Under the pieces are notes generated by a model. The model was not told the DNA's origin. It worked only from the letters and a program-made list of their open reading frames with translations, and did not search any database. From positions 1 through 27,316 of the forward strand of contig CAZNNT010000008.1 in assembly GCA_964574495.1 (NCBI GenBank): a stretch of 27,316 nt of DNA. Direction: 5' to 3'. Source of the stretch: HO2-45-28 sp964574495. Lineage in GTDB: Bacteria > Patescibacteriota > Minisyncoccia > HO2-45-28. How positions within the stretch are numbered: the stretch's first letter is position 1; each line of letters opens with the position of its first letter. Shown one piece after another: positions 1 through 5,955 of the stretch. The position numbers and the translations under genes are program-made.

Positions 1-30
1 GCGGTGAATACGTTCTCGAGTCTTGTACTC
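1..30 (+). rRNA. rrs: 16S rRNA, 5' exon (partial, window edge)
   Basis: The first bases match the universally conserved 16S stretch that in E. coli precedes position 1398 (GCGGTGAATACGTTC, then CTTGTAC). The reading as rRNA breaks abruptly after base 30 and resumes at 1011 with ACCGCCCGTC. Joined, the exons give CTTGTACTCACCGCCCGTC, the same length as the E. coli sequence with one change (A1396 to U). The upstream 16S lies outside the window. Confidence 0.93.
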
Positions 31-213
31 GGGTCGCCATGCGATCCGTGTATCTAGTTGGTGACCGAAGCACATAACGTTTTATGCGCTCGGAAGTCCA
101 GCCGTTTCTTTGCGGTAGAAACGAAGCAAAATCACAGCCCGTCTCCGCGAGGAGCCGTGGCGAAGGGTGAAATTAGCAGTATTTAGCTTGAATGCCAGTT
201 TGTGGCGCGTTAT

Positions 214-247
214 GCGGGAGATTCCTCGAGTACAGGAAGAATCCCGC
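214..247 (+). other. Candidate EBS1 hairpin of the group II intron
   Basis: An imperfect stem (GCGGGA..ATTCCT against AGGAAGAATCCCGC) presents the loop CGAGTAC at 227-233. Bases 228-233 pair perfectly with the last six exon bases GTACTC (25-30), extendable to seven with base 234. This fixes the 5' splice site after base 30. Confidence 0.7.
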
Positions 248-354
248 CGCAAAAAATGCATAACGCGTGTAGTGGCATCGAGATAGATACACACAGATAT
301 ATGGATTACCGTGGGAGATCTTGTGTTGTCCTCGTGGTATAATAACCTCGAGGT

Positions 355-945
355 ATGAAAACGAGCAATCGTCCAAAAACAACGCAAGAAGTCAGCAAAG
401 TTCGTAGTACCAAACGAAAGTCGTCTGAAAAGGACGACCGCAGAAACTGCTTATTAAAAGCGCCGTTTGGGAAGGAACGAATTCGTAGGAAAAAACTTAA
501 TCCTAACTATGTTGCAGGTTTTATTGACGGTGAGGGGTCGTTTTCAGTAAGCATTGGCAGACATAAAACTCTTAAACGCGGCCTTGAAATAAGGCCGGAG
601 TTTGAAATAGAAGTTCGGGCCGATGACAGAGAAATATTGGAACGAATCTTAATCACAATTGGGTGCGGACGAATTTATGATCTTTCATACGAAAGGTATG
701 GATGGTATCCGCATGTAAAATATAAAATTACAAACAACAAGGATTTAACAAAATTTCTTTTCCCGTTTCTTGATAAATGTCCTTTACAGGCAAAAAAGAA
801 AGAGGTCTACAAAAGATTCAAAACAATTGTTTTGAAAGTAAAACAGAAAGAGCATTTAACGGACAAAGGATTTAAGAAAATTATCAAAATACGCGAAGAA
901 ATCAGGGCTCGAGGCAAAAAAGCCCGAACCTACGAAAACCGCTAG
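355..945 (+). CDS. LAGLIDADG homing endonuclease, intron-encoded
   Basis: A 196-residue protein with a single LAGLIDADG-type motif (YVAGFIDGEGSFSVSI, about residues 54-69), which implies a homodimer cutting a near-palindromic site in an intron-less 16S gene. The first 45 residues are very basic and low in hydrophobics, and the C-terminal third is again lysine/arginine rich (about residues 143-196), as expected for DNA contacts. The start ATG follows CTCGAGGT, a weak ribosome site. The gene fills the space between the 5' intron domains and domain V. Its final Arg codon and TAG stop (940-945) lie inside the domain V hairpin, so RNA and protein sequence constrain each other there. Family assignment is firm; the cleavage site and activity are inferred. 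Confidence 0.9.
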   Translation: MKTSNRPKTTQEVSKVRSTKRKSSEKDDRRNCLLKAPFGKERIRRKKLNPNYVAGFIDGEGSFSVSIGRHKTLKRGLEIRPEFEIEVRADDREILERILITIGCGRIYDLSYERYGWYPHVKYKITNNKDLTKFLFPFLDKCPLQAKKKEVYKRFKTIVLKVKQKEHLTDKGFKKIIKIREEIRARGKKARTYENR

Positions 946-972
946 GGTGCAGGAAAACTGCTTGCCCAGTGG
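939..972 (+). ncRNA. Group II intron domain V (catalytic hairpin)
   Basis: Thirty-four bases, the canonical domain V length. The lower stem is CCGCU against AGUGG, with a CGC triad at 940-942 containing the expected G-U pair. Next come a bulged A, three G-C pairs, a two-base UU bulge on the 3' strand, then GCAG/CUGC capped by a GAAAA loop. It follows the family layout apart from the single bulged A and a five-base loop. Confidence 0.75.
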
Positions 973-975
973 TGC

Positions 976-1007
976 ATGGCTAAATATTTGAAAAGATATT
1001 AGACCAT
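976..1007 (+). ncRNA. Group II intron domain VI with branch-point adenosine
   Basis: The stem ATGG-CTAA-TAT pairs with ATA-TTAG-CCAT. An unpaired A at 1003 on the 3' strand is the predicted lariat branch nucleotide, eighth base from the intron end as in canonical introns. Confidence 0.75.
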
Positions 1008-1010
1008 AAT

Positions 1011-1223
1011 ACCGCCCGTCAAGTCAAGGAAGCCGGGAGCGCCCGAAATCCCCCACCTTTCTTATGATGAAGTTCGTCTTATCATAATTGAGATGCACCG
1101 AAAATTTTATTTTTTATAAAATTATGGGTGATAAGAAAGGTGGGGGACTAAGGTGAGCTCGGTGACAGGGACTAAGTCGTAACAAGGCACGGCTAGCGGA
1201 AGCTGGTCGTGGATTATTTACTT
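1011..1223 (+). rRNA. rrs: 16S rRNA, 3' exon including h44, h45 and the 3' tail
   Basis: It begins ACCGCCCGTCAAG, continues with the h44 5' strand (AAGCCGGGAGCGCCCGAAAT) and returns through GGTGAGCTCGGTGAC and the conserved AAGTCGTAACAAGG. Helix 45 is intact: CGGCTAGC and GCTGGTCG flank the conserved GGAA tetraloop. The tail reads GGATTATTTACTT where most bacteria have GGATCACCTCCTT, so the anti-Shine-Dalgarno core is lost while the flanking GGAT and CTT are kept. The tip of h44 carries a large extra structure (separate entry). The 3' end at 1223 is by alignment to the usual end. Confidence 0.9.
1050..1146 (+). other. Expansion at the tip of 16S helix 44
   Basis: Bases 1050-1065 and 1131-1146 form a perfect 16-bp helix (CCCCCACCTTTCTTAT with its complement). 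The 65 bases between them can fold into an A/U-rich hairpin (AATTTTAT..TATAAAATT, about 1103-1124) and a competing TTATGAT..ATCATAA hairpin, suggesting a branched tip. In E. coli this part of h44 ends in a short tetraloop. No ORF is present. Confidence 0.7.
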
Positions 1224-1534
1224 AGCTAACACAGCTTTTAGCTTATAGCTTTTAGCTGTTAGCAAGGTCGTTTCCGCCTCATCGGCGGATAAGGTATCGC
1301 CCATATCCCGATTTTACCCAAATCTTTGATTTGGCTGTAAAATCGAGGATCCCGACTTGCCCTATTTATATTGCAAGTCGGGAGAGCCTTAAATCGGGGC
1401 TCCGTCGTCGCTTCCGCCTTCGTTAAAACTTCGGCGGACAAGAAAGCTATGGCGGACAAGGGAACGGGACAAAATAAAGCTACATATGGTATACTATAAA
1501 TGCGTCGAAACTTTAAAAACTAATTAAAAGTTCT
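1224..1534. other. Hairpin-rich spacer downstream of 16S rRNA
   Basis: There is no protein gene and no complete tRNA. The spacer holds a stem of GCTAAC/GTTAGC around repeated AGCTTTT units (1225-1263), the hairpins TCCGCC..GGCGGA (1273-1289 and 1412-1439), and a double-hairpin element at 1308-1385 related to one at 10851-10936. 23S rRNA does not follow, so the rRNA operon appears split. A -10-like TATACT just after the ATATGG near 1490 could serve the SWIB gene. Confidence 0.6.
1308..1385 (+). repeat. Double-hairpin palindromic element, copy 1
   Basis: Hairpin 1 is CGATTTTAC..GTAAAATCG with an inner CCAAATC/GATTTGG stem. Hairpin 2 is CCGACTTGC..GCAAGTCGG. The ends form a short inverted repeat (CCCGA..TCGGGA). 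The same layout, including CCGATTTTAC, GTAAAATCGAG and TCGGGAGA, recurs at 10851-10938. Confidence 0.55.
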
Positions 1535-1792
1535 ATGGCTAGACATGCAAATCCGGCTTTACTAAAGCCATTAAATCTTTCCTCGGAACTCGAGGCCGTT
1601 GTCGGTAAAGGCCCAATGTCAAGAGGAGAGGTCGTTAAGAAAATCTGGGAGTACATAAAAAAGCACGACCTGCAAAATCCCCAGAATAAAAGAAACATCA
1701 AAGCCGACGACAAACTCCGGCCGCTATTTGACGGCAAAGGAGAAGTCAACATGTTTGAGATGACCAAACTCGTCTCAAAACATATGAGTTAA
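1535..1792 (+). CDS. SWIB/MDM2 domain protein
   Basis: An 85-residue protein made almost entirely of one SWIB/BAF60b (MDM2-like) domain. The recognisable features are the N-terminal LSSELEAVVGKGPMSRGEVVK, the central W-x-YIK..LQNPQNKR-x-I segment and the C-terminal LFDGKGEVNMFEMTKLVSKHM. In eukaryotes the domain sits in SWI/SNF chromatin remodellers. Stand-alone bacterial versions are known from Chlamydiae, where a link to chromosome condensation or topoisomerase fusion has been proposed, and from candidate phyla. The start ATG has no Shine-Dalgarno sequence (upstream AATTAAAAGTTCT). It is monocistronic and followed by a hairpin and a strong terminator. Family call is firm; function in bacteria is unclear. 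Confidence 0.9.
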   Translation: MARHANPALLKPLNLSSELEAVVGKGPMSRGEVVKKIWEYIKKHDLQNPQNKRNIKADDKLRPLFDGKGEVNMFEMTKLVSKHMS

Positions 1793-1852
1793 AGCCGCCT
1801 TCGCGAAAATTTAATTCGCTTCGGCGTGTCAAATAAGAAAATTTTCTTAATC

Positions 1853-1883
1853 AAAAATCCCCCGCGGTTGGCGGGGGATTTTT
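1853..1883. terminator. Intrinsic terminator after the SWIB gene, bidirectional in form
   Basis: AAAAATCCCCCGC pairs with GCGGGGGATTTTT around a GGTTG loop. The T tract serves the plus strand and the A tract the minus strand. Confidence 0.88.
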
Positions 1884-1887
1884 GAAT

Positions 1888-1916
1888 TTGACATCTGAAT
1901 ATAGATTTGCTATATA
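1888..1916 (+). promoter_or_regulatory. Sigma-70-type promoter of the GNAT gene
   Basis: A perfect -35 TTGACA (1888-1893), a 17-base spacer and the -10 TATATA (1911-1916), about 39 bases before the ATG. Confidence 0.7.
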
Positions 1917-1954
1917 AATAACAGTTTTGAAAAATTCACGGGAGAGAAAACGAT

Positions 1955-2515
1955 ATGGCCAAATTCCTTCCGGGCGAAAGAATCAGGTTAAGACAGATTC
2001 AAATAAAAGACGCTTTTCCAATTATATTCCTCCTCAAGGCCAACCCGGAAACAGTGTCTAATTTAGCCTTCTTTTCCGACGGCGCGCCGTCATTGGAGCG
2101 GGAAGCTGCGTGGATAGAAGACGTGACAAAAAGACCGCATCGAGAATTCGTGTTTGTCGCTGAAACGCTCGAAAGAGACATTTTAATCGGGACGGTTGGA
2201 ATTCATGATATTGATGATATAAACAGAAATGCCCGTGTGGGAATTATGATTATAAACAAAGATTTTACCGGAAAAGGATACGCTCAGGAAATTTTGGAAA
2301 TTCTGCATAAGTGGGTTTTTGAATATCTGAAATTGAACAAGGTTTATATGAACTTCCGTGTTGATAACGCAAAAATGCGCCATGTCGCGAAAAAATTCGG
2401 CTATTGTGAAGTAGGCGTTCTTAAAAACGAGTATTTTTGGAGAGGTCAATGGCTGGATTTTGTACGATACGAACTTACGGCGGATCGCTGGAGAGAATTC
2501 AAAAACGCGCCTTAG
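1955..2515 (+). CDS. GNAT family N-acetyltransferase (RimJ/RimL-like)
   Basis: A 186-residue single-domain acetyltransferase. The N-terminal GERIRLRQIQIKDAFPI is typical of the RimJ/RimL branch, and the central part VGIMIINKDFTGKGYAQEIL (about residues 94-113) holds the acetyl-CoA pyrophosphate loop, equivalent to R/Q-x-x-G-x-G/A. The late N-x-KMRHVAKKFGYCEVGVLKN..W..G.W.D matches the conserved C-terminal strand of enzymes acting on amines or N-termini. The substrate cannot be told from sequence. The gene has its own promoter, and GGGAGAG lies 10 bases before the ATG. Its last three codons and stop form part of the terminator hairpin. Confidence 0.88.
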   Translation: MAKFLPGERIRLRQIQIKDAFPIIFLLKANPETVSNLAFFSDGAPSLEREAAWIEDVTKRPHREFVFVAETLERDILIGTVGIHDIDDINRNARVGIMIINKDFTGKGYAQEILEILHKWVFEYLKLNKVYMNFRVDNAKMRHVAKKFGYCEVGVLKNEYFWRGQWLDFVRYELTADRWREFKNAP

Positions 2516-2528
2516 GCGCGTTTTTTTC
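2501..2528 (+). terminator. Intrinsic terminator overlapping the end of the GNAT gene
   Basis: AAAAACGCGCC-TTA-GGCGCGTTTTTTT. The stop codon TAG (2513-2515) spans the loop, so the last codons (Asn-Ala-Pro) are dictated by the hairpin. Confidence 0.88.
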
Positions 2529-2545
2529 GTCAGTCAAAATCAGGA

Positions 2546-3346
2546 TTATCGGGGGATTTCGACCATGTGGTCAAACGCGGTTGACGCAGAAGTCGCGCTG
2601 AAATTGGCCTTTCTTTTTTCAAAAAACGCGTTTAGACCCTCGCGCGCGTCGCTTTCCGAGCAAAGAAAAGCGAATATCGCGGCTTCCATCGCGAAATGAT
2701 ATTCAAGGTCGCGTTCAAGCGCTTTATGTCTATATGCGGCAAACGCCATCAGAAGTTCCGTATATTTCAACGCGAGAGGCGATGGAGTTTTTGTTTCTGT
2801 TTTTATATCGCCGTCGGAAAGCGCGCTGGGAGCCGCAACTTGAGCGCGTGAAAGAAACGATTTATGCGCGCCTTTAATCCTCAAGGGCGCTAACGCCGTG
2901 CCGCCCCAGCCGGGGATAATTCCAAGAGTTGCTTCGGGCAAGCCAATTTTAGCTTGACTTAAAAAAATTTGTTCATGGCATGCCAGCGCAAGTTCAAGCC
3001 CTCCTCCAAGACAATACCCATTAACGGTCGCGATAATTTTTTTGGGAAAACGGGCAATACGCATAGTAAGCATCTGTCCGCGGCGGGAAAACATTCCCGC
3101 TTTAATATAACAATCCGCTGACATAATCACTTCGCGTAATTCCTCGAGGTCTGCTCCGGCGCTGAAAAATTTTCCGCCACGGCCGCTTATGGATATTTGC
3201 CGTATTGAATCTTCTTTCTGAGCATAATTGAGCACTGCGTGGAGTTCTTTAATTACATCGCAACTTAGCGCGTTTACCGGTGGATTTGCCAAATTCACGG
3301 ATAAACAGTCATCCGATTGAGTCAATATAATTTTTTGGAAATCCAT
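2546..3346 (-). CDS. Enoyl-CoA hydratase/isomerase (crotonase) family protein
   Basis: A 266-residue crotonase-fold protein, counting from the ATG before DFQKIILTQ. A longer frame exists (to 3391), but the chosen ATG has GGGAG seven bases upstream and fits the family length. The oxyanion-hole segments GGKFFSAGADLEEL and NGYCLGGGLELALACH are present. So are both glutamates used by true hydratases: one in GGGLELA, one in IGLPEATLGIIPGWGG. Family members hydrate, isomerise or cleave acyl-CoA thioesters. The residue set favours a hydratase, but no other fatty-acid gene is nearby, so the substrate is unknown. Such genes are unusual in minimal-metabolism genomes. Confidence 0.87.
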   Translation of the reverse strand: MDFQKIILTQSDDCLSVNLANPPVNALSCDVIKELHAVLNYAQKEDSIRQISISGRGGKFFSAGADLEELREVIMSADCYIKAGMFSRRGQMLTMRIARFPKKIIATVNGYCLGGGLELALACHEQIFLSQAKIGLPEATLGIIPGWGGTALAPLRIKGAHKSFLSRAQVAAPSALSDGDIKTETKTPSPLALKYTELLMAFAAYRHKALERDLEYHFAMEAAIFAFLCSESDAREGLNAFFEKRKANFSATSASTAFDHMVEIPR

Positions 3347-3412
3347 GGCCAAACTCCCGTAAGAACACCCATAAATATCATAGAACAACAAATTTGAAAG
3401 AAAAAGGTCAAC

Positions 3413-3439
3413 AAAAAAACCCTAGCTGGGAAGCTAGGG
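3413..3439 (-). terminator. Terminator of the PP2C-like gene
   Basis: CCCTAGCT-GGGA-AGCTAGGG with a run of seven A on the plus strand, that is seven U at the end of the minus-strand transcript. Confidence 0.85.
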
Positions 3440-3464
3440 GAGGGGTCTTTTATTTTTATCCGGG

Positions 3465-4361
3465 TCAAAATTCCAGAGCGTAGCCGGTGGCCTCGCCCTG
3501 GTCGATATAGTTTTTTGCCGCGACAATAGCCTCTTCATGTCGAACTTTCATGAGTACAGCCGGCCATCCTCCAGATTTATAGGCATTGAGAACGCCGTGG
3601 CATATTTCAAAATCCGTCTTTTCCACAATACCTGGTCCAACCATCCCGTCGGTAAACAAAAACAACGTTTTCACTTCGGCTCTCGGAAATTTCAAATTAG
3701 ACGTCATTAGGGGCAGTTCCGGTTCTCCGTTCAAAAGACCAAAACCATCCACGTTACTGATATTGTTGATGAAGGACTTTCTCATAGCAACCCATTTAGG
3801 CAGGTAGATTTTCCAAAACTCTTGCCTGAGCACGGAACGATCTTTTTCGGAAACCTCTTCCGGAGAACAGGCAAAATAAGAGCTAGCCACGTCAGATATA
3901 ACCTGATCCGCAATCGATCTATGTAAAATCTCCATTTTTCTCTTATAATTCGATCTTACTACGTTACCGCTTTTCAAGAGAGCGACATAAAAACTGTCGC
4001 CGGCCTGGGCAATTTCAACCATCTTGGGTCCAATTTTGGCTATTGCGAAAGTTGCGCCGGGCCGCAATTCTTTGGGCAAAAAATGTCCGAGTTCTTTCAA
4101 GCCAATTTCAACTTCATTGTTTGCCGCTTCAATCATATCCGGAAGACCGACATCAGCAGCGTTGCGGAAAGCCGAAAAAAATTTTTCCACTCTCCGCACA
4201 ACCCACTCTCCGCTTGACATGGAATCTAGGATGAGCGGCGGCACATTTGGGCCATATGGCTTACTCACGCCATCAAGCACGCCGACTATCCGGTAAGTGT
4301 TAATTATGCCGTCTTCCTGCTCTCTGCTCGTTCCCTGGTCATAAATGAAAGAACGCTTCAC
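3465..4361 (-). CDS. PP2C-like (PPM family) serine/threonine phosphatase
   Basis: A 298-residue protein with the ordered PPM signatures: VGVLDGVS (about 26-33, metal-binding Asp), GATFAIAKI..VEIAQAGDSFYVAL (about 103-128, the conserved GDS), FLFTDGMVG (about 235-243, second metal Asp) and a closing GEATGYALEF. In the last motif Glu replaces the usual Asp of the D-D/N-x-T signature, so one metal ligand is altered. About 80 residues between GDS and FTDG are longer than in minimal phosphatases. The start is GTG, seven bases after a strong AAGGAGG, unlike most core genes here. It would remove phosphates from Ser/Thr; no partner kinase lies in the window. Fold likely, activity uncertain. Confidence 0.78.
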   Translation of the reverse strand: MKRSFIYDQGTSREQEDGIINTYRIVGVLDGVSKPYGPNVPPLILDSMSSGEWVVRRVEKFFSAFRNAADVGLPDMIEAANNEVEIGLKELGHFLPKELRPGATFAIAKIGPKMVEIAQAGDSFYVALLKSGNVVRSNYKRKMEILHRSIADQVISDVASSYFACSPEEVSEKDRSVLRQEFWKIYLPKWVAMRKSFINNISNVDGFGLLNGEPELPLMTSNLKFPRAEVKTLFLFTDGMVGPGIVEKTDFEICHGVLNAYKSGGWPAVLMKVRHEEAIVAAKNYIDQGEATGYALEF

Positions 4362-4749
4362 CTCAAGCCCTCCTTGGGTTTGGGACTCTGATTTAAAAGA
4401 ATACTAGATTATCCAATGTTTGTCCAGTGCGCGTAGAAGGGATCGAATCCCGATACCATCCGCCTTTGGCGGAGCTACGGGACAGGCCCTTGACCTCGTC
4501 ATTACTTGCCCCGTACCAAAAATTTGCTCTACATTTGGTGCAGTATTCTTAAAATAGTTCGAACGGTTTTCGCCGCCTGCGGCGGCGAGGAAGCCCCGCC
4601 CACAAGCGCGGCTCCGCCGCGCCGATGACAATTTCTCTCCTTCAGTAAACTTTCGGCGAGCAAGCAAGTTTTTCTTTGGCGGAATTCGGATTACTGCAAT
4701 TCTAACGAATTTCAGTCCTGGCGACAAATTCTTTGTTCTTTGAATTTAT
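4362..4749. repeat. Gene-free region with nested palindromes and a tRNA-like fragment
   Basis: Open frames here have no recognisable protein. Read on the minus strand it contains TAATGACGAGGTC (4493-4505), identical to the anticodon-to-variable part of the tRNA-Ile at 5758, followed by AAGGG and later ATTCGATCCCTT, a T-arm-like sequence split by about 40 bases with their own hairpin (CTCCGCC/GGCGGAT). Further along lie GC palindromes CGCCGCC/GGCGGCG (4571-4587) and GCGCGGC..GCCGCGC (4607-4623). About 50 bases around 4560-4635 resemble 5700-5750 in order and content. It looks like a pile-up of small palindromic repeats and a dead tRNA piece. Confidence 0.5.
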
Positions 4750-4787
4750 GAAAAAGAAAAGAGGGAGCTGCTCTCGCAAACTCCCTC
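4750..4787 (-). terminator. Terminator of the nucleotidyltransferase-like gene
   Basis: GAGGGAG (4761-4767) pairs with CTCCCTC (4781-4787). On the minus strand the stem is followed by TTTTCTTTTT. Confidence 0.8.
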
Positions 4788-4827
4788 TGTAATTCGGAGA
4801 GAACAAGCATGATTGCCTACTGGCAGA

Positions 4828-5505
4828 CTACTGAATTCTGCCGGTCAAGAAACCCTTGCCGTTCTCGTCCCAGAGAATCTTCCGTGGCGTTGCCGACGTG
4901 ATGCCGGCTTGCGTGGAAACGTTGCCGAACCGACCGTTGAAGAAAACTGGCACGCCTTCACGCAGAGCAGACGCACTCACCGTGTCGTTGGCTCGAACGC
5001 CGTTGAGAAGTTGGCTCAAACCCCGATTGACGAGATGAATGCCGCCCTTCCTAATCCATGTACCGCAGTCATAGGTTTCGATGGAGATCGGCTCCAGCAC
5101 TTCTTCTCGCATCAGATTCTCACCCGTGATGACGAGAAAATCGGCATCGTTCGGCTGGATCGGCACTTGCTTGACCTTCGTCACCTTTTCGCCGAACAAC
5201 AGGTACTTTCTGCGCTCGCGAGAAATCTCCTGTACGCCCGGATGGCGAACGGCGGAGCCGAACGCGATCACCGCAACGATGTCATTGAGAGGAACCAGTG
5301 TGTGATTCACTCTCCAACCGCTGACCATCTTGTAGAGGTCGTCCAAATGGACGAAGAAGTTGGGGAACTCTGCGTTTCCGAACGCAATCCCATGTGGGAT
5401 CATGCACTTTCCGTTCGGGAAATAGAGCTTTCCGAGCCGCTTCGCCTCGAAGTAACGCGTGAAGTCTTTCATGGACAGATTCGTTTCCACCATTGTGCTT
5501 TCCAT
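4828..5505 (-). CDS. Uncharacterised protein with nucleotidyltransferase-like motifs
   Basis: A 225-residue protein I do not recognise as a named family. VAVIAFGSAVR (about 78-87) followed by NDADFLVIT (about 119-127) resembles the G-S..D-x-D active-site pattern of MNT-type nucleotidyltransferases. However, the 36-residue gap between them is longer than usual, so the match is suggestive only. The rest, rich in Asn, Gly and Phe, has no membrane segment or signal. The ATG start is set by AAAGGAG seven bases upstream. It has its own promoter (5560-5588) and terminator, so it is transcribed alone. Strong Shine-Dalgarno use suggests acquisition from a lineage with a normal 16S tail. Confidence 0.6.
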   Translation of the reverse strand: MESTMVETNLSMKDFTRYFEAKRLGKLYFPNGKCMIPHGIAFGNAEFPNFFVHLDDLYKMVSGWRVNHTLVPLNDIVAVIAFGSAVRHPGVQEISRERRKYLLFGEKVTKVKQVPIQPNDADFLVITGENLMREEVLEPISIETYDCGTWIRKGGIHLVNRGLSQLLNGVRANDTVSASALREGVPVFFNGRFGNVSTQAGITSATPRKILWDENGKGFLTGRIQ

Positions 5506-5559
5506 GCTTGTTCTCCTTTCAAGGAACTGGATTTAGGCCACGTTGCCTATGCTGGGGTG

Positions 5560-5588
5560 AATGTAGCATAAAATATGTTTGAAGTCAA
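5560..5588 (-). promoter_or_regulatory. Promoter of the nucleotidyltransferase-like gene
   Basis: On the minus strand, TTGACT (5588-5583), a 17-base spacer, then TACATT (5565-5560), about 54 bases before the ATG. Confidence 0.6.
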
Positions 5589-5699
5589 TGGCAACAAAAA
5601 ATCAGCGTTTCTGCTGAAATTATCTCAAAAATTCCTTATGAAAATTTTTCTTTTTTGCTTCTAACGGAATCTGGAGTTTCTTTTTGCCCCGAAAAATCC

Positions 5700-5755
5700 G
5701 TACGATTTGGTCGCGGCCGAAGGCCGCGAAGCCCCAGCCGATTTGACTTTTCCAA
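5700..5755. repeat. GC palindrome repeat next to tRNA-Ile
   Basis: A perfect stem TCGCGGCC-GAA-GGCCGCGA is followed by AGCCCC and CCGATTTGAC. The same order (palindrome, GAAGCCCC, CCGATGAC) occurs at 4560-4635, pointing to a small dispersed repeat. Confidence 0.45.
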
Positions 5756-5757
5756 CG

Positions 5758-5834
5758 TGGTGCGGCTACTTGGACTCGAACCAAGGACCTCGTCATTATC
5801 AGTGACGCGCTCTAACCAACTGAGCTATAGCCGC
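5758..5834 (-). tRNA. tRNA-Ile (GAT)
   Basis: A full cloverleaf on the minus strand: acceptor GCGGCTA/TAGCCGC, D-arm AGCTCAGTTGGTTAGAGC, anticodon loop CTGATAA (GAT, Ile), variable AGGTC, T-arm CTTGG-TTCGAGT-CCAAG, discriminator A and an encoded CCA (5758-5760). Confidence 0.97.
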
Positions 5835-5955
5835 AAATTTTTAATTTATTTTATTTATTATACACCTTTTTGGGCCAAAATAAAAGTCCTTTTCTCATTA
5901 CTTTTGATATGTTAGCATTTTAGTTAGATTTTGATTTTTTTATAAGGAGAAAACT

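Larger units (their letters stand above)
31..1010 (+). mobile_element. Group II intron in 16S rRNA encoding a LAGLIDADG endonuclease
   Basis: The intron lies between E. coli 16S positions 1397 and 1398. Four things are visible. A 34-nt hairpin at 939-972 has the domain V layout: a CGC triad with a G-U wobble, a two-base bulge on the 3' side and a GAAA-type loop. A domain VI hairpin at 976-1007 has a bulged A at 1003, leaving seven bases to the 3' end. The intron ends in AT, fitting the group II AY rule. The loop GAGTAC at 228-233, capping a hairpin at 214-247, is the perfect complement of the last six bases of the 5' exon (25-30), as EBS1-IBS1 pairing requires. The 5' end GGGTC departs from the GUGYG consensus. 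No reverse transcriptase is encoded, so mobility would depend on the endonuclease. Group II introns with LAGLIDADG genes are a known but rare class in rRNA genes. Confidence 0.82.

Noticed and set aside
31..1010. Group I intron interpretation of the 16S insertion
   Set aside because: AAGATATTAGACC near the 3' end resembles a group I S element and can pair with GGCTAA, but there is too little space for P3 and P8. The same bases form a better domain VI with a correctly placed branch A, next to a domain V.
31..1010. Archaeal-type bulge-helix-bulge intron
   Set aside because: LAGLIDADG genes occur in those too, but no bulge-helix-bulge could be drawn at the exon junctions and group II elements are present.
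1066..1130. Second intron in 16S at helix 44
   Set aside because: It has no ORF, no domain V and no exon-pairing loop, and it sits at the apex of a perfect helix, so an rRNA extension is simpler. RNA data could change this.
1224..1534. tRNA genes in the 16S downstream spacer
   Set aside because: No T-loop (TTCRANY) with flanking stems or acceptor pairing was found; only hairpin repeats.
4425..4560. A functional tRNA on the minus strand
   Set aside because: A T-arm-like piece and a tRNA-Ile variable region are present, but no 5' acceptor strand or D-arm can be found and the T-arm is interrupted.
4404..4727. 107-residue minus-strand open frame
   Set aside because: Its translation is Arg/Ala/Gly rich without any family likeness, and it runs through palindromic repeats and the tRNA-like fragment.
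4813..5571. 252-residue plus-strand open frame opposite the nucleotidyltransferase-like gene
   Set aside because: The minus-strand frame has a strong SD, promoter and terminator, whereas this one has none and no recognisable domain. The minus-strand call is still only moderately sure.
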